From Pseudomonas graminis (GTDB taxonomy: Bacteria > Pseudomonadota > Gammaproteobacteria > Pseudomonadales > Pseudomonadaceae), in assembly GCF_900111735.1 (NCBI RefSeq), contig NZ_FOHW01000035.1, positions 1 through 53,841 on the forward strand: DNA of 53,841 bases. The letters run 5' to 3'. Both the position numbers and the translations under genes were made by a program. Shown in pieces: positions 44,312 to 52,477 of this stretch. Within the stretch, counting starts at the first letter, position 1. The number at the start of each line of letters is the position of its first letter. The notes beneath the pieces were generated by a model. It was not told the origin of the DNA, searched no databases, and saw only the letters and a program-made list of their open reading frames with translations.

Positions 44312-44590
44312 TCATCGATCCATCCGGTGATTTAGAACCCTCAGCACCTCCACCTGATGATCCTTCACCCGATACGGCGCCACATACGGGTATCGACTTA
44401 ACACCAGCTCCCTGACGCCCGGGGATTGTGATGGCCGGCCTAGCCCACTGAACGTCCTCAATGACTCCAACTGACCAAGCACGTCAATCACGATTCGGTT
44501 GGCTACTTCCGAGCCGCACATTGCTGCGTAGTATTCATGCATGCCCTCTAGATCACTCTGCGCTTTGTCAGTCAGGGCTATTGTCAGCAC
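44312..44590 (-). CDS. RelE/ParE-family toxin
   Basis: This 92-residue protein has the ParE/RelE fold pattern. The N-terminus is LTIALTDKAQSDLEGMHEYYA, followed by the helix RIVIDVLGQLESLRTFSGLGRPS and the C-terminal beta hairpin VRELVLSRYPYVAPYRVKDHQVEVLRVLNH. The conserved Arg in VRELVL, Tyr/Arg in PYR and His near the end (LNHRMDR) match the family. Relatives either poison gyrase (ParE) or cleave mRNA (RelE), and this cannot be decided here. The start overlaps the antitoxin gene end by 23 bp, typical of toxin-antitoxin pairs. The reading frame is intact. Confidence 0.88.
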   Translation of the reverse strand: MLTIALTDKAQSDLEGMHEYYAAMCGSEVANRIVIDVLGQLESLRTFSGLGRPSQSPGVRELVLSRYPYVAPYRVKDHQVEVLRVLNHRMDR

Positions 44591-44816
44591 GCTTCACCCA
44601 TCTCGCTTTCACAGATTCGATGTCAGTAAGGTTTCCTGCATCGGCGTCCGCTATGCCGTCAGAGATAGCGTGCATCTGGCGCATCTCGGCCTCGAGGTAG
44701 CGGCTCAGTGCTTGCTGAAGGTGATATTGCCGATCACGCTCAGTGGCGCCGGCCAACTGATCGAGCGTTTGTACTGTTTCTTCATCGGCTTGAAATGACA
44801 GGACAGTCGATGACAT
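44568..44816 (-). CDS. Ribbon-helix-helix antitoxin
   Basis: This 82-residue antitoxin precedes the toxin. The N-terminus STVLSFQADEETVQTLDQLAGATERDRQYHLQQALSRYL matches a CopG/ParD-like RHH DNA-binding domain (beta strand, then two helices). The C-terminal part (MRQMHAISDGIADADAGNLTDIESVKARW) would wrap the toxin. I use ATG 44816 (MSSTVLSF), preceded by CTGGAG; the longer frame to 44903 runs through the promoter region. It should repress its own operon at the inverted repeat 15 bp upstream. Confidence 0.88.
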   Translation of the reverse strand: MSSTVLSFQADEETVQTLDQLAGATERDRQYHLQQALSRYLEAEMRQMHAISDGIADADAGNLTDIESVKARWVKRADNSPD

Positions 44817-44830
44817 GAGATCTCCAGGCG

Positions 44831-44859
44831 CTTGAAAGGCATACATATCGCCTTCAAAG
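44831..44859 (-). promoter_or_regulatory. Candidate operator of the toxin-antitoxin operon
   Basis: An inverted repeat has arms CTTGAAAGGC (44831-44840) and GCCTTCAAAG (44850-44859), matching at 8 of 10 positions across a 9-base spacer, just upstream of the antitoxin start. Its placement and size fit binding of an RHH antitoxin dimer pair. A TATGTAT-like -10 lies in the spacer on the minus strand. Confidence 0.6.
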
Positions 44860-45003
44860 CTAGGAGTCTGGGTCGGAAAAGGCAATTCAGGCAACTGCGA
44901 CATTGCGCTCGGATTTCAGGTTTGTGAAGCAGACAGTTTAATCAGTCAAGAAGGGTCGACTGCGGTGCATATATATCGCACTCCTACCAAATTCCTCCTA
45001 GAC

Positions 45004-45069
45004 GATGAGCCGAATAAACCGCATATTCGGCTCATCCGGTGAGCCGAATATAATTGCTAATCGGCTCAC
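45004..45069 (+). promoter_or_regulatory. fic promoter with two nested inverted repeats (four TGAGCCGA half-sites)
   Basis: The first inverted repeat has perfect 13-bp arms (45004-45016 and 45024-45036, GATGAGCCGAATA with its complement, 7-base loop). The second has perfect 9-bp arms (GTGAGCCGA at 45039-45047, TCGGCTCAC at 45061-45069). A perfect sigma-70 -10, TATAAT (45049-45054), lies inside the second repeat. The -35 at 17-bp spacing (45026-45031, TTCGGC) is poor and lies in the first. A protein bound to these four half-sites would cover the promoter. The fic start follows 18 bp later. Confidence 0.75.
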
Positions 45070-45087
45070 ACCCCTCCGAGGCCTCCC

Positions 45088-46236
45088 GTGAAACAGTCAG
45101 CAAAGTGGATTTGGCAACACCCCAAATGGCCTGCCTTTTCCTGGGATGTGGAAGCGCTAGCGCCGCTGTTGCGGGCCTGCACCCAGGCGCAGGGTCAGTT
45201 ATTGGGGATGATGGGCGCGTCAGGCACTGGCGCGAATGTTGAGCGCGAGCTGGACGCTTTGCTGCAGAACGTCATCACCTCATCGGCCATTGAGGGTGAG
45301 CAACTCAATGTGGAGTCGGTGCGTTCTTCGCTGGCAAAGCGGCTCGGGCTCGCCAGCGATGAACGGGTGACTGCCCGAAGCGAAGGTCTTGCGGAGCTGA
45401 TGCTGGACGCCACTCAACAACACGATGGGCCGCTGACGTCTGAACGGCTAATGCACTGGCATCGCTTGTTGTTTCCCGACACTAGCGCGCTGACGGCACG
45501 CCCCATTCAGGTCGGAACGCTCAGAGGGCCGGAGCCCATGCAGGTCGTGTCCGGTCGCATCGACCGGCCCGTGGTGCATTTCGAGGCGCCTGGACGCGAA
45601 GGCCTGGAGCAAAAGCTCGATGACTTTTTTTACTGGTTCAACAGCAGCCGCGCCGATCCTACCCTTGACCCACTTATCCGCGCGGGCATCGCGCATTTCT
45701 GGTTCGTGACACTGCACCCGTTCGACGATGGCAACGGACGTTTGACCCGCGCGATCACTGACCTGGCCATGGCCCAGGGCGAACATCAGGCCATACGCTT
45801 TTACGCCATGTCCGCGAGCATCCTCGCCCGCCGTCAGGACTATTACCGGATTCTGGAAGCGACCCAGCGTGGCGACCTTAACATCACCGAATGGCTCCTA
45901 TGGTTTCTGCAGACGTTGTTGCACACACTTGAGCAGGCCATGCAGCGTATCGAGCGAGTGTTGGTGAAGGCGAGATTCTGGCAAGCCCATAGGGATGACG
46001 GGCTACCTCCCGAGCAGACCAAGGTGCTCAATCGGTTATTGAATGGCGACCTGTTGTCGGAGAAGCCCGACGCGGGTTTTACCGGTGGCATCAGCGCCGC
46101 TCAATATCAGGCGGTCGCCAAAGTCAGTAAAGCCACCGCCACCCGGCATCTCCAAGACCTTCTGGAAAAAGGCTGCTTGCGTAAACTCCCCGGCGGCGGG
46201 CGCAGCACCCGTTATCAGATCAACTGGGCGGACTGA
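45088..46236 (+). CDS. Fic family protein with N-terminal DUF4172 and C-terminal winged helix
   Basis: This 382-residue Fic-domain protein begins with a DUF4172-type segment (KWIWQHPKWPAFSWD). The inhibitory helix motif follows, SSAIEG with E69, matching S/T-xxx-E-G/N of class II Fic proteins. The active-site loop is HPFDDGNGRLTR (H210-R221), so it is probably an AMP transferase that is self-inhibited by E69. The C-terminal part (about 320-380; ISAAQYQAVAKVSKATATRHLQDLLEKG) looks like a winged helix that may bind DNA. The start is GTG at 45088, with GAGG 8 bases upstream. The target protein is unknown. Autoregulation via the upstream repeats is inference. Confidence 0.9.
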   Translation: MKQSAKWIWQHPKWPAFSWDVEALAPLLRACTQAQGQLLGMMGASGTGANVERELDALLQNVITSSAIEGEQLNVESVRSSLAKRLGLASDERVTARSEGLAELMLDATQQHDGPLTSERLMHWHRLLFPDTSALTARPIQVGTLRGPEPMQVVSGRIDRPVVHFEAPGREGLEQKLDDFFYWFNSSRADPTLDPLIRAGIAHFWFVTLHPFDDGNGRLTRAITDLAMAQGEHQAIRFYAMSASILARRQDYYRILEATQRGDLNITEWLLWFLQTLLHTLEQAMQRIERVLVKARFWQAHRDDGLPPEQTKVLNRLLNGDLLSEKPDAGFTGGISAAQYQAVAKVSKATATRHLQDLLEKGCLRKLPGGGRSTRYQINWAD

Positions 46237-46334
46237 TCATTACTCTGACCGTAACGATCCCGCCAGTTACTTGATTGATGCCGAACCTGAACCCCTCCTA
46301 ATCTGCCCCACGACAGCGAACTCGTGGAGTCAGC

Positions 46335-48011
46335 ATGACCACAACAACTAAACTTGACCCGCGCTGGTCGCGTCGTCGCACTGAAAAGCTGCGACGGCTC
46401 GACCTGGTGCGTTCCTTCGCCGATGGCGTTGTACTGCCGACCGACAACATTGTCGCCGCGCTTGAGGCGTTGATTGCGCCGGGCGATCGCGTGGTGCTGG
46501 AAGGCAATAACCAGAAGCAGGCGGATTTCCTGTCCCGCTCACTGGTGAAGGCCGATCCCGCCAAGCTTCACGATCTGCACATGATCATGCCCAGCGTTGG
46601 CCGGGCCGAGCATCTGGACCTCTTCGAACGCGGCATCGCCCGCAAGCTGGACTTCTCTTTCGCCGGCACTCAGAGCCTGCGTATCAGCCAGTTGCTGGAA
46701 GACGGCCTGCTGGAAATCGGTGCGATTCATACGTACATCGAGCTGTATTCCCGCCTGCTGGTCGACCTGATTCCCAACGTCGTGCTCTCGGCCGGTTTCA
46801 TGGCTGACCGCGCTGGCAACATCTATACCGGCGCCAGCACCGAAGACACCCCCGCCCTGATCGAACCGGCCGCCTTCAGCGACGGCATCGTCATCGTGCA
46901 GGTCAACCAGTTGGTGGATGACGTCAGCGACCTGCCGCGGGTGGACATCCCGGCGTCATGGGTCGACTTCGTGGTCGTCGCCGACAAGCCGTTCTACATC
47001 GAGCCGCTGTTTACCCGCGACCCGCGCCACATCAAGCCGGTGCACGTGCTGATGGCGATGATGGCGATTCGCGGGATCTACGAGAAACACAACGTCCAGT
47101 CCCTCAACCACGGGATCGGCTTCAACACCGCAGCCATCGAACTGATCCTGCCGACCTACGGCGAATCGCTGGGCCTGAAGGGCAAGATCTGCCGTAACTG
47201 GACGCTCAATCCGCACCCGACGCTGATTCCCGCCATCGAAAGCGGCTGGGTCGAAAGCGTGCATTGCTTCGGCACCGAGCTGGGCATGGAAAACTATATT
47301 GCCGCGCGGCCCGACGTGTTCTTCACGGGCCACGATGGCTCCATGCGCTCCAACCGGATGATGTGCCAGCTGGCCGGGCAGTACGCGGTCGACCTGTTCA
47401 TTGGTGCCACGCTGCAAGTCGACGGCGACGGCCATTCCTCCACCGTTACGCGCGGGCGCCTTGCCGGCTTCGGTGGCGCACCGAACATGGGCCACGACCC
47501 GCGCGGCCGACGTCACGCCACGCCCGCCTGGCTGGACATGCGCCAGCAGAGCGGTGACGGGCCGGACGCCTATCTTGAACGCGGCAAGAAGCTCGTCGTG
47601 CAAATGGTCGAGACTTTCCAGGAGGGCGGCAAACCCACTTTCGTCGAGACGCTGGACGCTGTCGAAGTCGCGAAAAAGAGCGGCATGCCCCTGGCGCCGA
47701 TCATGATCTACGGCGACGACGTCACCCATCTGTTGACCGAAGAAGGCATCGCCTATCTGTACAAGGCGCGAACGCTGGAAGAGCGTCAGGCCATGATCGC
47801 CGCTGTGGCGGGTGTGACCTCCATCGGCCTGCGCCACAACCCGAAAGACACCGCCCGCATGCGCCGTGAAGGGCTGATTGCGCTGCCTGAGGATTTGGGC
47901 ATTCGTCGCACCGATGCCAGCCGCGAACTGCTGGCGGCCAAGAGCGTCGCCGAGCTGGTGGAATGGTCCGGCGGCTTGTACAACCCGCCTGCGAAATTCA
48001 GGAGCTGGTGA
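46335..48011 (+). CDS. mdcA: Malonate decarboxylase alpha subunit MdcA (acetyl-S-ACP:malonate ACP transferase)
   Basis: This 558-residue CoA-transferase-like subunit swaps acetate for malonate on the acyl carrier protein MdcC: malonate plus acetyl-S-ACP gives malonyl-S-ACP plus acetate. The N-terminus RRRTEKLRRLDLVRSFADG and blocks such as FCLSAGFMADRAGNIYTG-type (here LSAGFMADRAGNIYTGAS) and CFGTELGMENYIAARPDVFFTGHDGSMRSNRM fit the family, and length is normal. It is the first gene of the operon; GTGGAG precedes its ATG and 98 bp separate it from fic. It shares its last base with the mdcB start. Confidence 0.95.
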   Translation: MTTTTKLDPRWSRRRTEKLRRLDLVRSFADGVVLPTDNIVAALEALIAPGDRVVLEGNNQKQADFLSRSLVKADPAKLHDLHMIMPSVGRAEHLDLFERGIARKLDFSFAGTQSLRISQLLEDGLLEIGAIHTYIELYSRLLVDLIPNVVLSAGFMADRAGNIYTGASTEDTPALIEPAAFSDGIVIVQVNQLVDDVSDLPRVDIPASWVDFVVVADKPFYIEPLFTRDPRHIKPVHVLMAMMAIRGIYEKHNVQSLNHGIGFNTAAIELILPTYGESLGLKGKICRNWTLNPHPTLIPAIESGWVESVHCFGTELGMENYIAARPDVFFTGHDGSMRSNRMMCQLAGQYAVDLFIGATLQVDGDGHSSTVTRGRLAGFGGAPNMGHDPRGRRHATPAWLDMRQQSGDGPDAYLERGKKLVVQMVETFQEGGKPTFVETLDAVEVAKKSGMPLAPIMIYGDDVTHLLTEEGIAYLYKARTLEERQAMIAAVAGVTSIGLRHNPKDTARMRREGLIALPEDLGIRRTDASRELLAAKSVAELVEWSGGLYNPPAKFRSW

Positions 48012-48907
48012 TGCGCGCATTCAATGTAGCTTTCGATGCCTTCGATGCAACGCCGAACCCTGCATCGCTGGCAGAGCGCCTGGCCGATCTGGCCGTGGAT
48101 GCGCTGATCGACGAAGCCGACCTGTCGCCAAAACCGGCGCTGGTCGATCGTCGCAGCAGTGGTGCTCACACAGATCTGCACCTGGGCTTGATGCACGCAT
48201 CAGCGCTCTCGCTGTGGCCGGCGTTCAAGCAGATGGCCGACGCCGCTGTTGCCATTGGCGAGATCAACCCGATTTTGCGGGAAACCATCGGCCGCCTCGG
48301 TCGCGAGGGCGAAGCCGCGATGATGCGCACCACCAATGGTGTGAACACCCACCGTGGCGCGATCTGGGCATTGGGCTTGTTGGTCACCGCAGCAGCGCTG
48401 GACCCCGATGATCTCTTTCCGGAAGGGCTGTGCCAACGCGCTAGCCATCTGGCAATGATCGACGATCGTCATCAGGGCGAGAGTCAAAGCCATGGCCAGG
48501 CCGTTGCGCAAAAATACGGCGCAACGGGTGCCCGAGGGCAAGCGCAAGCGGGTTTCCCTGCCGTCACTCAAACCGGCTTGCCGCAACTCATCCGCAGCCG
48601 CGCCGCCGGACATGGCGAGCAGAACGCGCGACTCGATGCACTGCTGGCGATCATGACCACCCTGTCCGATACCTGCGTGTTGTATCGCGCGGGTGAAGCA
48701 GGCCTGCACGCCATGCAACACGGTGCGCAGCGGGTGCTGGACGCCGGCGGCAGCGCGACCCTCAGCGGCCGTCGCGCGCTGAATCAGCTGGATCAACAAC
48801 TGCTGAGCCTGAACGCCTCTCCCGGCGGCGCTGCCGATTTGCTCGCCGCTTGCCTGTTTATTGATCGCCTGGAGCGTGCGCTCGGCGATGCAACGAGGAA
48901 CGTCTGA
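48011..48907 (+). CDS. mdcB: Triphosphoribosyl-dephospho-CoA synthase MdcB
   Basis: This 298-residue CitG-type enzyme makes 2'-(5''-triphosphoribosyl)-3'-dephospho-CoA, the precursor of the MdcC prosthetic group. Landmarks are LSPKPALVDRRSSGAHTDL, RLGREGEAAMMRTTNGVNTHRGAIWALGLL, KYGATGARGQAQAGFP and DTCVLYRAGEAGL. The gene begins by sharing a base with the mdcA stop (TGATG) and is followed 2 bp later by mdcC. Its presence with mdcG shows that the cofactor is made within this operon. Confidence 0.94.
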   Translation: MRAFNVAFDAFDATPNPASLAERLADLAVDALIDEADLSPKPALVDRRSSGAHTDLHLGLMHASALSLWPAFKQMADAAVAIGEINPILRETIGRLGREGEAAMMRTTNGVNTHRGAIWALGLLVTAAALDPDDLFPEGLCQRASHLAMIDDRHQGESQSHGQAVAQKYGATGARGQAQAGFPAVTQTGLPQLIRSRAAGHGEQNARLDALLAIMTTLSDTCVLYRAGEAGLHAMQHGAQRVLDAGGSATLSGRRALNQLDQQLLSLNASPGGAADLLAACLFIDRLERALGDATRNV

Positions 48908-48909
48908 TC

Positions 48910-49209
48910 ATGGAAACCCTGTCTTTTGAATTCCCTGCCGGGCAGCCGCCACGGGGTCGCGCGTTGGTGGGTTGTGTCGGTTCAGGTGATCTGGAAGTGC
49001 TGCTTGAACCGGGCCAGCCGGGCAAGCTGACGATCCAGGTGCTGACGTCGGTCAATGGCAGTTCGGCGCGCTGGGACAATCTCTTCAAGCGCATGTTCGA
49101 CGGCCAGACGCCACCGGCCATGAGTATCGACATCCATGATTTCGGCGCGACACCGGGCGTGGTTCGGCTGCGCCTGGAGCAAGGTTTCGAGGAGGTCGGT
49201 CATGACTGA
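48910..49209 (+). CDS. mdcC: Malonate decarboxylase acyl carrier protein MdcC
   Basis: This 99-residue ACP-like subunit carries a phosphoribosyl-dephospho-CoA group. The candidate attachment serine is S25 in VGCVGSGDLEVL, which agrees with the known modified serine of this subunit. The remainder (LTSVNGSSARWDNLFKRMF and PAMSIDIHDFGATPGVV) matches MdcC. It shares 8 bp with the mdcD start. The fold is a citrate-lyase-gamma-like ACP, not a phosphopantetheine ACP: there is no DSL motif. Confidence 0.94.
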   Translation: METLSFEFPAGQPPRGRALVGCVGSGDLEVLLEPGQPGKLTIQVLTSVNGSSARWDNLFKRMFDGQTPPAMSIDIHDFGATPGVVRLRLEQGFEEVGHD

Positions 49210-50053
49210 CAGCACGCGGCTTTTGCAGCAGCACAGCTTCGTCGAACTCGGCGCCCGGCAACGCGCTCGCGCGCTGCTGGACAACGGCAGTTTTCGTGAG
49301 CTGATCGATCCCTTCGAGCGTCTGGTTTCCCCTTGGCTGGCCAAGCAGGGCGTCGTGCCCCAGGCCGACGATGGCGTGGTAATCGCCAAAGGCACGATCG
49401 ATGGCAAACCGGTGGTGATCTGCGCCATCGAAGGCGGCTTTCAAGGCGGCAGCATGGGCGAAGTCGGCGGCGCCAAAATGGCCGGCGCGCTTGAGTTGGC
49501 CGCCGAAGACAACCGCAAGGGCATTCCGACGGCAGCCGTTCTGCTGCTGGAAACCGGGGGCGTGCGCTTGCAGGAAGCCAATCTCGGGCTGGCCGCCATC
49601 GCCGACATTCACGCGGCCATCGTTGATCTGCGCCGTTATCAGCCAGTGATCGGCGTGGTGGCGGGCAGCGTCGGCTGCTTCGGCGGCATGTCCATCGCCG
49701 CGGCGCTGTGCAGTTATCTGGTCGTTACCCAGGAAGCACGTCTGGGCCTGAACGGCCCGCAAGTCATCGAACAGGAAGCCGGCATCGAGGAATACGACTC
49801 CCGCGACCGTCCGTTCATCTGGAGCCTGACCGGGGGCGAGCAACGTTTTGCCAGCGGTCTGGTAGACGCCTTTGTCGCCGATGACATCAGCGCCATTCAG
49901 CAACAGGTGCAAGCGTTGTTGCACAGGGGCAAGCCCGAGCAGGAGCGCAGCAGCCGGTTCGCCTGGTTCCTTGAGCGTTTGTCGCAGGTGGACACCGGCC
50001 AGCAGATCGAGCCCGCTGCCGTACGCAGCGCCTATCAAGGAGACCGGACATGA
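49202..50053 (+). CDS. mdcD: Biotin-independent malonate decarboxylase beta subunit MdcD
   Basis: This 283-residue subunit, with MdcE, forms the decarboxylase that turns malonyl-S-ACP into acetyl-S-ACP and CO2. It has the crotonase-like carboxyltransferase fold: GSFRELIDPFERLVSPW, GGSMGEVGGAKMAGALELA, GGVRLQEANLGL and VVAGSVGCFGGMSIAAAL with oxyanion glycines. There is no zinc-finger N-terminus like AccD. ATG 49202 overlaps mdcC and is preceded by GAGGTCG. It overlaps mdcE by 4 bp. Confidence 0.94.
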   Translation: MTDSTRLLQQHSFVELGARQRARALLDNGSFRELIDPFERLVSPWLAKQGVVPQADDGVVIAKGTIDGKPVVICAIEGGFQGGSMGEVGGAKMAGALELAAEDNRKGIPTAAVLLLETGGVRLQEANLGLAAIADIHAAIVDLRRYQPVIGVVAGSVGCFGGMSIAAALCSYLVVTQEARLGLNGPQVIEQEAGIEEYDSRDRPFIWSLTGGEQRFASGLVDAFVADDISAIQQQVQALLHRGKPEQERSSRFAWFLERLSQVDTGQQIEPAAVRSAYQGDRT

Positions 50054-50853
50054 GTGCTTACTCTCTGCGTGGATTGAGCTGGTTCAATGCGCTCGCCGCA
50101 AACGCCGCCGAAGTGGCGGGGCTGCCAGCGTCGGTGAAAGCAGCGGACGGCACGCTGGGTGATCGCCCGGCGCGATTCCTGGCCGTGGTCGCCGACCCTG
50201 CCAATCGTTTTCCCCGCGCACAAAACGGCGAAGTCGGATTGCTTGAAGGATGGGGCCTGGCCCAGGCCGTGGACAGCGCCATCGAGCTGGATCAGGACAG
50301 CGACAACAAGCGGACATTAATCGCGATCATCGACGTGCCGAGTCAAGCCTATGGCCGCCGCGAGGAAGCGCTGGGTATTCACCAGGCACTGGCCGGGGCG
50401 GTCGACGCTTATGCTCGGGCGCGTCTGGCCGGGCATCCGGTGATTGGGCTATTGGTGGGCAAGGCGATGTCGGGCGCGTTTCTCGCCCACGGTTATCAGG
50501 CCAATCGCCTGATTGCCCTGCGCGACCCGGGCGTCATGGTTCACGCTATGGGCAAGGCTTCGGCGGCGCGGGTGACACTGCGCAGCGTCGAAGAACTGGA
50601 AAAACTCGCCGCCAGCGTGCCGCCGATGGCCTACGACATCGACAGCTACGCCAGCCTTGGCCTGCTGTGGGAAATCCTGTCGGTCAGTCAAATCGAGCAG
50701 CCCAGCGCGGCGGATCTCACCCTGGTTGAGGACTGTTTGATTGCAGCGATCAAAGACACCCTGGCCGGGGCCAATGACCTGAGTACACGCCTGGGCGCGC
50801 CGAACCGTGGGGCGTCGTCGAAAGTGCGCGAGCTGTTGCGGGCGCAGTGGTGA
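50050..50853 (+). CDS. mdcE: Biotin-independent malonate decarboxylase gamma subunit MdcE
   Basis: This 267-residue partner of MdcD also has the carboxyltransferase fold. Landmarks are SLRGLSWFNALAANAAEVAG at the N-terminus, a dinucleotide-like GEVGLLEGWGLAQAV, GHPVIGLLVGKAMSGAFLAHGYQ, and MAYDIDSYASLGLLW. It is translationally coupled to mdcD, consistent with a 1:1 complex. The mdcG gene begins at its stop codon with a one-base overlap. Confidence 0.94.
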   Translation: MSAYSLRGLSWFNALAANAAEVAGLPASVKAADGTLGDRPARFLAVVADPANRFPRAQNGEVGLLEGWGLAQAVDSAIELDQDSDNKRTLIAIIDVPSQAYGRREEALGIHQALAGAVDAYARARLAGHPVIGLLVGKAMSGAFLAHGYQANRLIALRDPGVMVHAMGKASAARVTLRSVEELEKLAASVPPMAYDIDSYASLGLLWEILSVSQIEQPSAADLTLVEDCLIAAIKDTLAGANDLSTRLGAPNRGASSKVRELLRAQW

Positions 50854-51479
50854 TGAGCACTTTTCAGCCGGTGCTCCCCCATGATCTGTTGTGGGGGATG
50901 TCGGCGGCTGCGTTGCCGATTGACGCGCCGGCGTGGGCGTTCGAGGCCGTTGGCCTGGGTCATCCGGTGGTGGTGCGCCGCGCCCGGGTCGCGGCTGGTC
51001 TGGTGGCGGTGGGTGTGCGGGGTCGCTCGCGGGATCAGCGCTATGCCGCCCACATGAGGCTCGACGATGTGCAACGGCGCGTGCTGCCTGAAGAGTTGAT
51101 CGCCATGACGCCTGACGCTGATTGGCCGGCGTTGCGCGCCTTGCAGCAGATCCGTTCAGTGATGAATGCACTCGGCCTGCAGTGGGGCGTGGCGGGTGGC
51201 GCCGGTTTCGAGCTGGCCAGTGGCGTGCCGGTGCTGCACGCGGGCAGCGACCTCGATCTTATCCTGCGGACCCCTCAATTTTTTGATCGCCAGCACGCCG
51301 CTCGTTTGGTGGAGCAGCTTGCCGGCGCGGTGTGCCGAATCGACCTTCAGCTGCAAACCCCGTTTGGCGCCGTGGCGCTGCGCGAATGGGCAGGACCGTC
51401 TCGTCAGGTGCTCCTCAAAGCCGAAGACGGCGCGAGGCTTGTGGATAACCCGTGGCTGGCGCAGGCGGTCGCGGCATGA
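50853..51479 (+). CDS. mdcG: Malonate decarboxylase holo-ACP synthase MdcG
   Basis: This 208-residue nucleotidyltransferase attaches the triphosphoribosyl-dephospho-CoA product of MdcB to the MdcC serine. The active-site motif is GSDLDLIL near residues 130-137 in HAGSDLDLILRT. GVRGRSRDQRYAA lies in the N-terminal part. ATG 50853 is preferred over GTG 50847 and GTG 50850, all in frame. It is placed exactly between mdcE and mdcH. Confidence 0.92.
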   Translation: MSTFQPVLPHDLLWGMSAAALPIDAPAWAFEAVGLGHPVVVRRARVAAGLVAVGVRGRSRDQRYAAHMRLDDVQRRVLPEELIAMTPDADWPALRALQQIRSVMNALGLQWGVAGGAGFELASGVPVLHAGSDLDLILRTPQFFDRQHAARLVEQLAGAVCRIDLQLQTPFGAVALREWAGPSRQVLLKAEDGARLVDNPWLAQAVAA

Positions 51480-52411
51480 GCAGCTTCTGGGCGTTTCCCG
51501 GCCAGGGCGCGCAACAGCCGGGCATGCTCCACGGCCTGCCGGAGCACCCGTTGGTCGCGCACTGCCTGGCAGAAGCGAGCGCTGCTTTGAAAGAGGACGT
51601 CCTGACCCTGGACACCGCCGCAGCCCTGCAATCGACACGCGCTGTTCAGCTGTGTTTGTTGATCGCTGGCGTCGCCTGTGCGCGGGTGTTGATGGCCGAT
51701 GAAAACAGCCCTGATATGGTCGCGGGTTTGTCCATCGGCGCTTATCCCGCCGCCGTCATCGCGGGCGCTCTGGATTTTTCGGATGCCGTGCGTCTGGTGG
51801 CGCTGCGGGGCGAGCTGATGCAAAGCGCTTATCCACAGGGCTTCGGCATGACGGCGCTGATCGGTCTTGACCAACCCACCGTCGAAGCCCTGATCGCCCG
51901 AATTCATAGCGTTGAGAGCCCGGTCTATCTGGCCAACATCAACGCCGATAACCAGTTCGTCATTGCCGGGCGAGACGAGGCCATGGCGGCTGTCGCTGCG
52001 CTTGCAAAAGAGCAGGGCGCTGCGGCGGCCAAGCGGCTGGCGGTCAGCGTGCCGTCCCACTGCGAGCTGCTGGCTGAACCTGCGCGGGCGCTCGCCGATG
52101 CGTTTGCCCATGTGGGCGTGAAAGCGCCGACGCTCAAATACCTCAGCGGCAGCACCGCGCGGCCGATGCTCAGCGCCGACAAGGTGCGCGACGATCTGGC
52201 GTTCAACATGTGCCGTGTCATCGACTGGCGCAGCACGGTGCAAACCGCGTACGAGCGCGGCGCACGCCTGCACATCGAACTGCCGCCGGGCACTGTGCTT
52301 ACCGGTCTGGCACGCCGCGTCTTCGAACAAGGATCGGCCGTTGCCTTTCAGGGCGCCCGGCTGGACACGCTCAGCGCGCTGTCGCGAGAGGAGGAACGCC
52401 GCCACTCATAA
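51476..52411 (+). CDS. mdcH: Malonate decarboxylase malonyl transferase subunit MdcH (epsilon)
   Basis: This 311-residue FabD-like malonyltransferase charges the acyl carrier with malonyl from malonyl-CoA for start-up. It has the family start FPGQGAQQPGML and nucleophile S86 in GLSIGAYPAAV, and R111 (LRGELM) and a later His (SVPSHCELL) match the FabD-type catalytic residues. Length is normal for FabD/MdcH. It overlaps mdcG by 4 bp and is followed by a 66-bp gap to madL. Confidence 0.94.
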   Translation: MSSFWAFPGQGAQQPGMLHGLPEHPLVAHCLAEASAALKEDVLTLDTAAALQSTRAVQLCLLIAGVACARVLMADENSPDMVAGLSIGAYPAAVIAGALDFSDAVRLVALRGELMQSAYPQGFGMTALIGLDQPTVEALIARIHSVESPVYLANINADNQFVIAGRDEAMAAVAALAKEQGAAAAKRLAVSVPSHCELLAEPARALADAFAHVGVKAPTLKYLSGSTARPMLSADKVRDDLAFNMCRVIDWRSTVQTAYERGARLHIELPPGTVLTGLARRVFEQGSAVAFQGARLDTLSALSREEERRHS

Positions 52412-52477
52412 ACCGACTGCTGCTTTCGAAGGAACACAAAAACAACAACTTCGACGATGCAATTTGAGGAAAGAACA

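Noticed and set aside
45054..45242. 62-codon ORF overlapping the fic start
   Set aside because: It is out of frame with the strongly supported Fic protein, lies within the operator region, and has no recognisable features.
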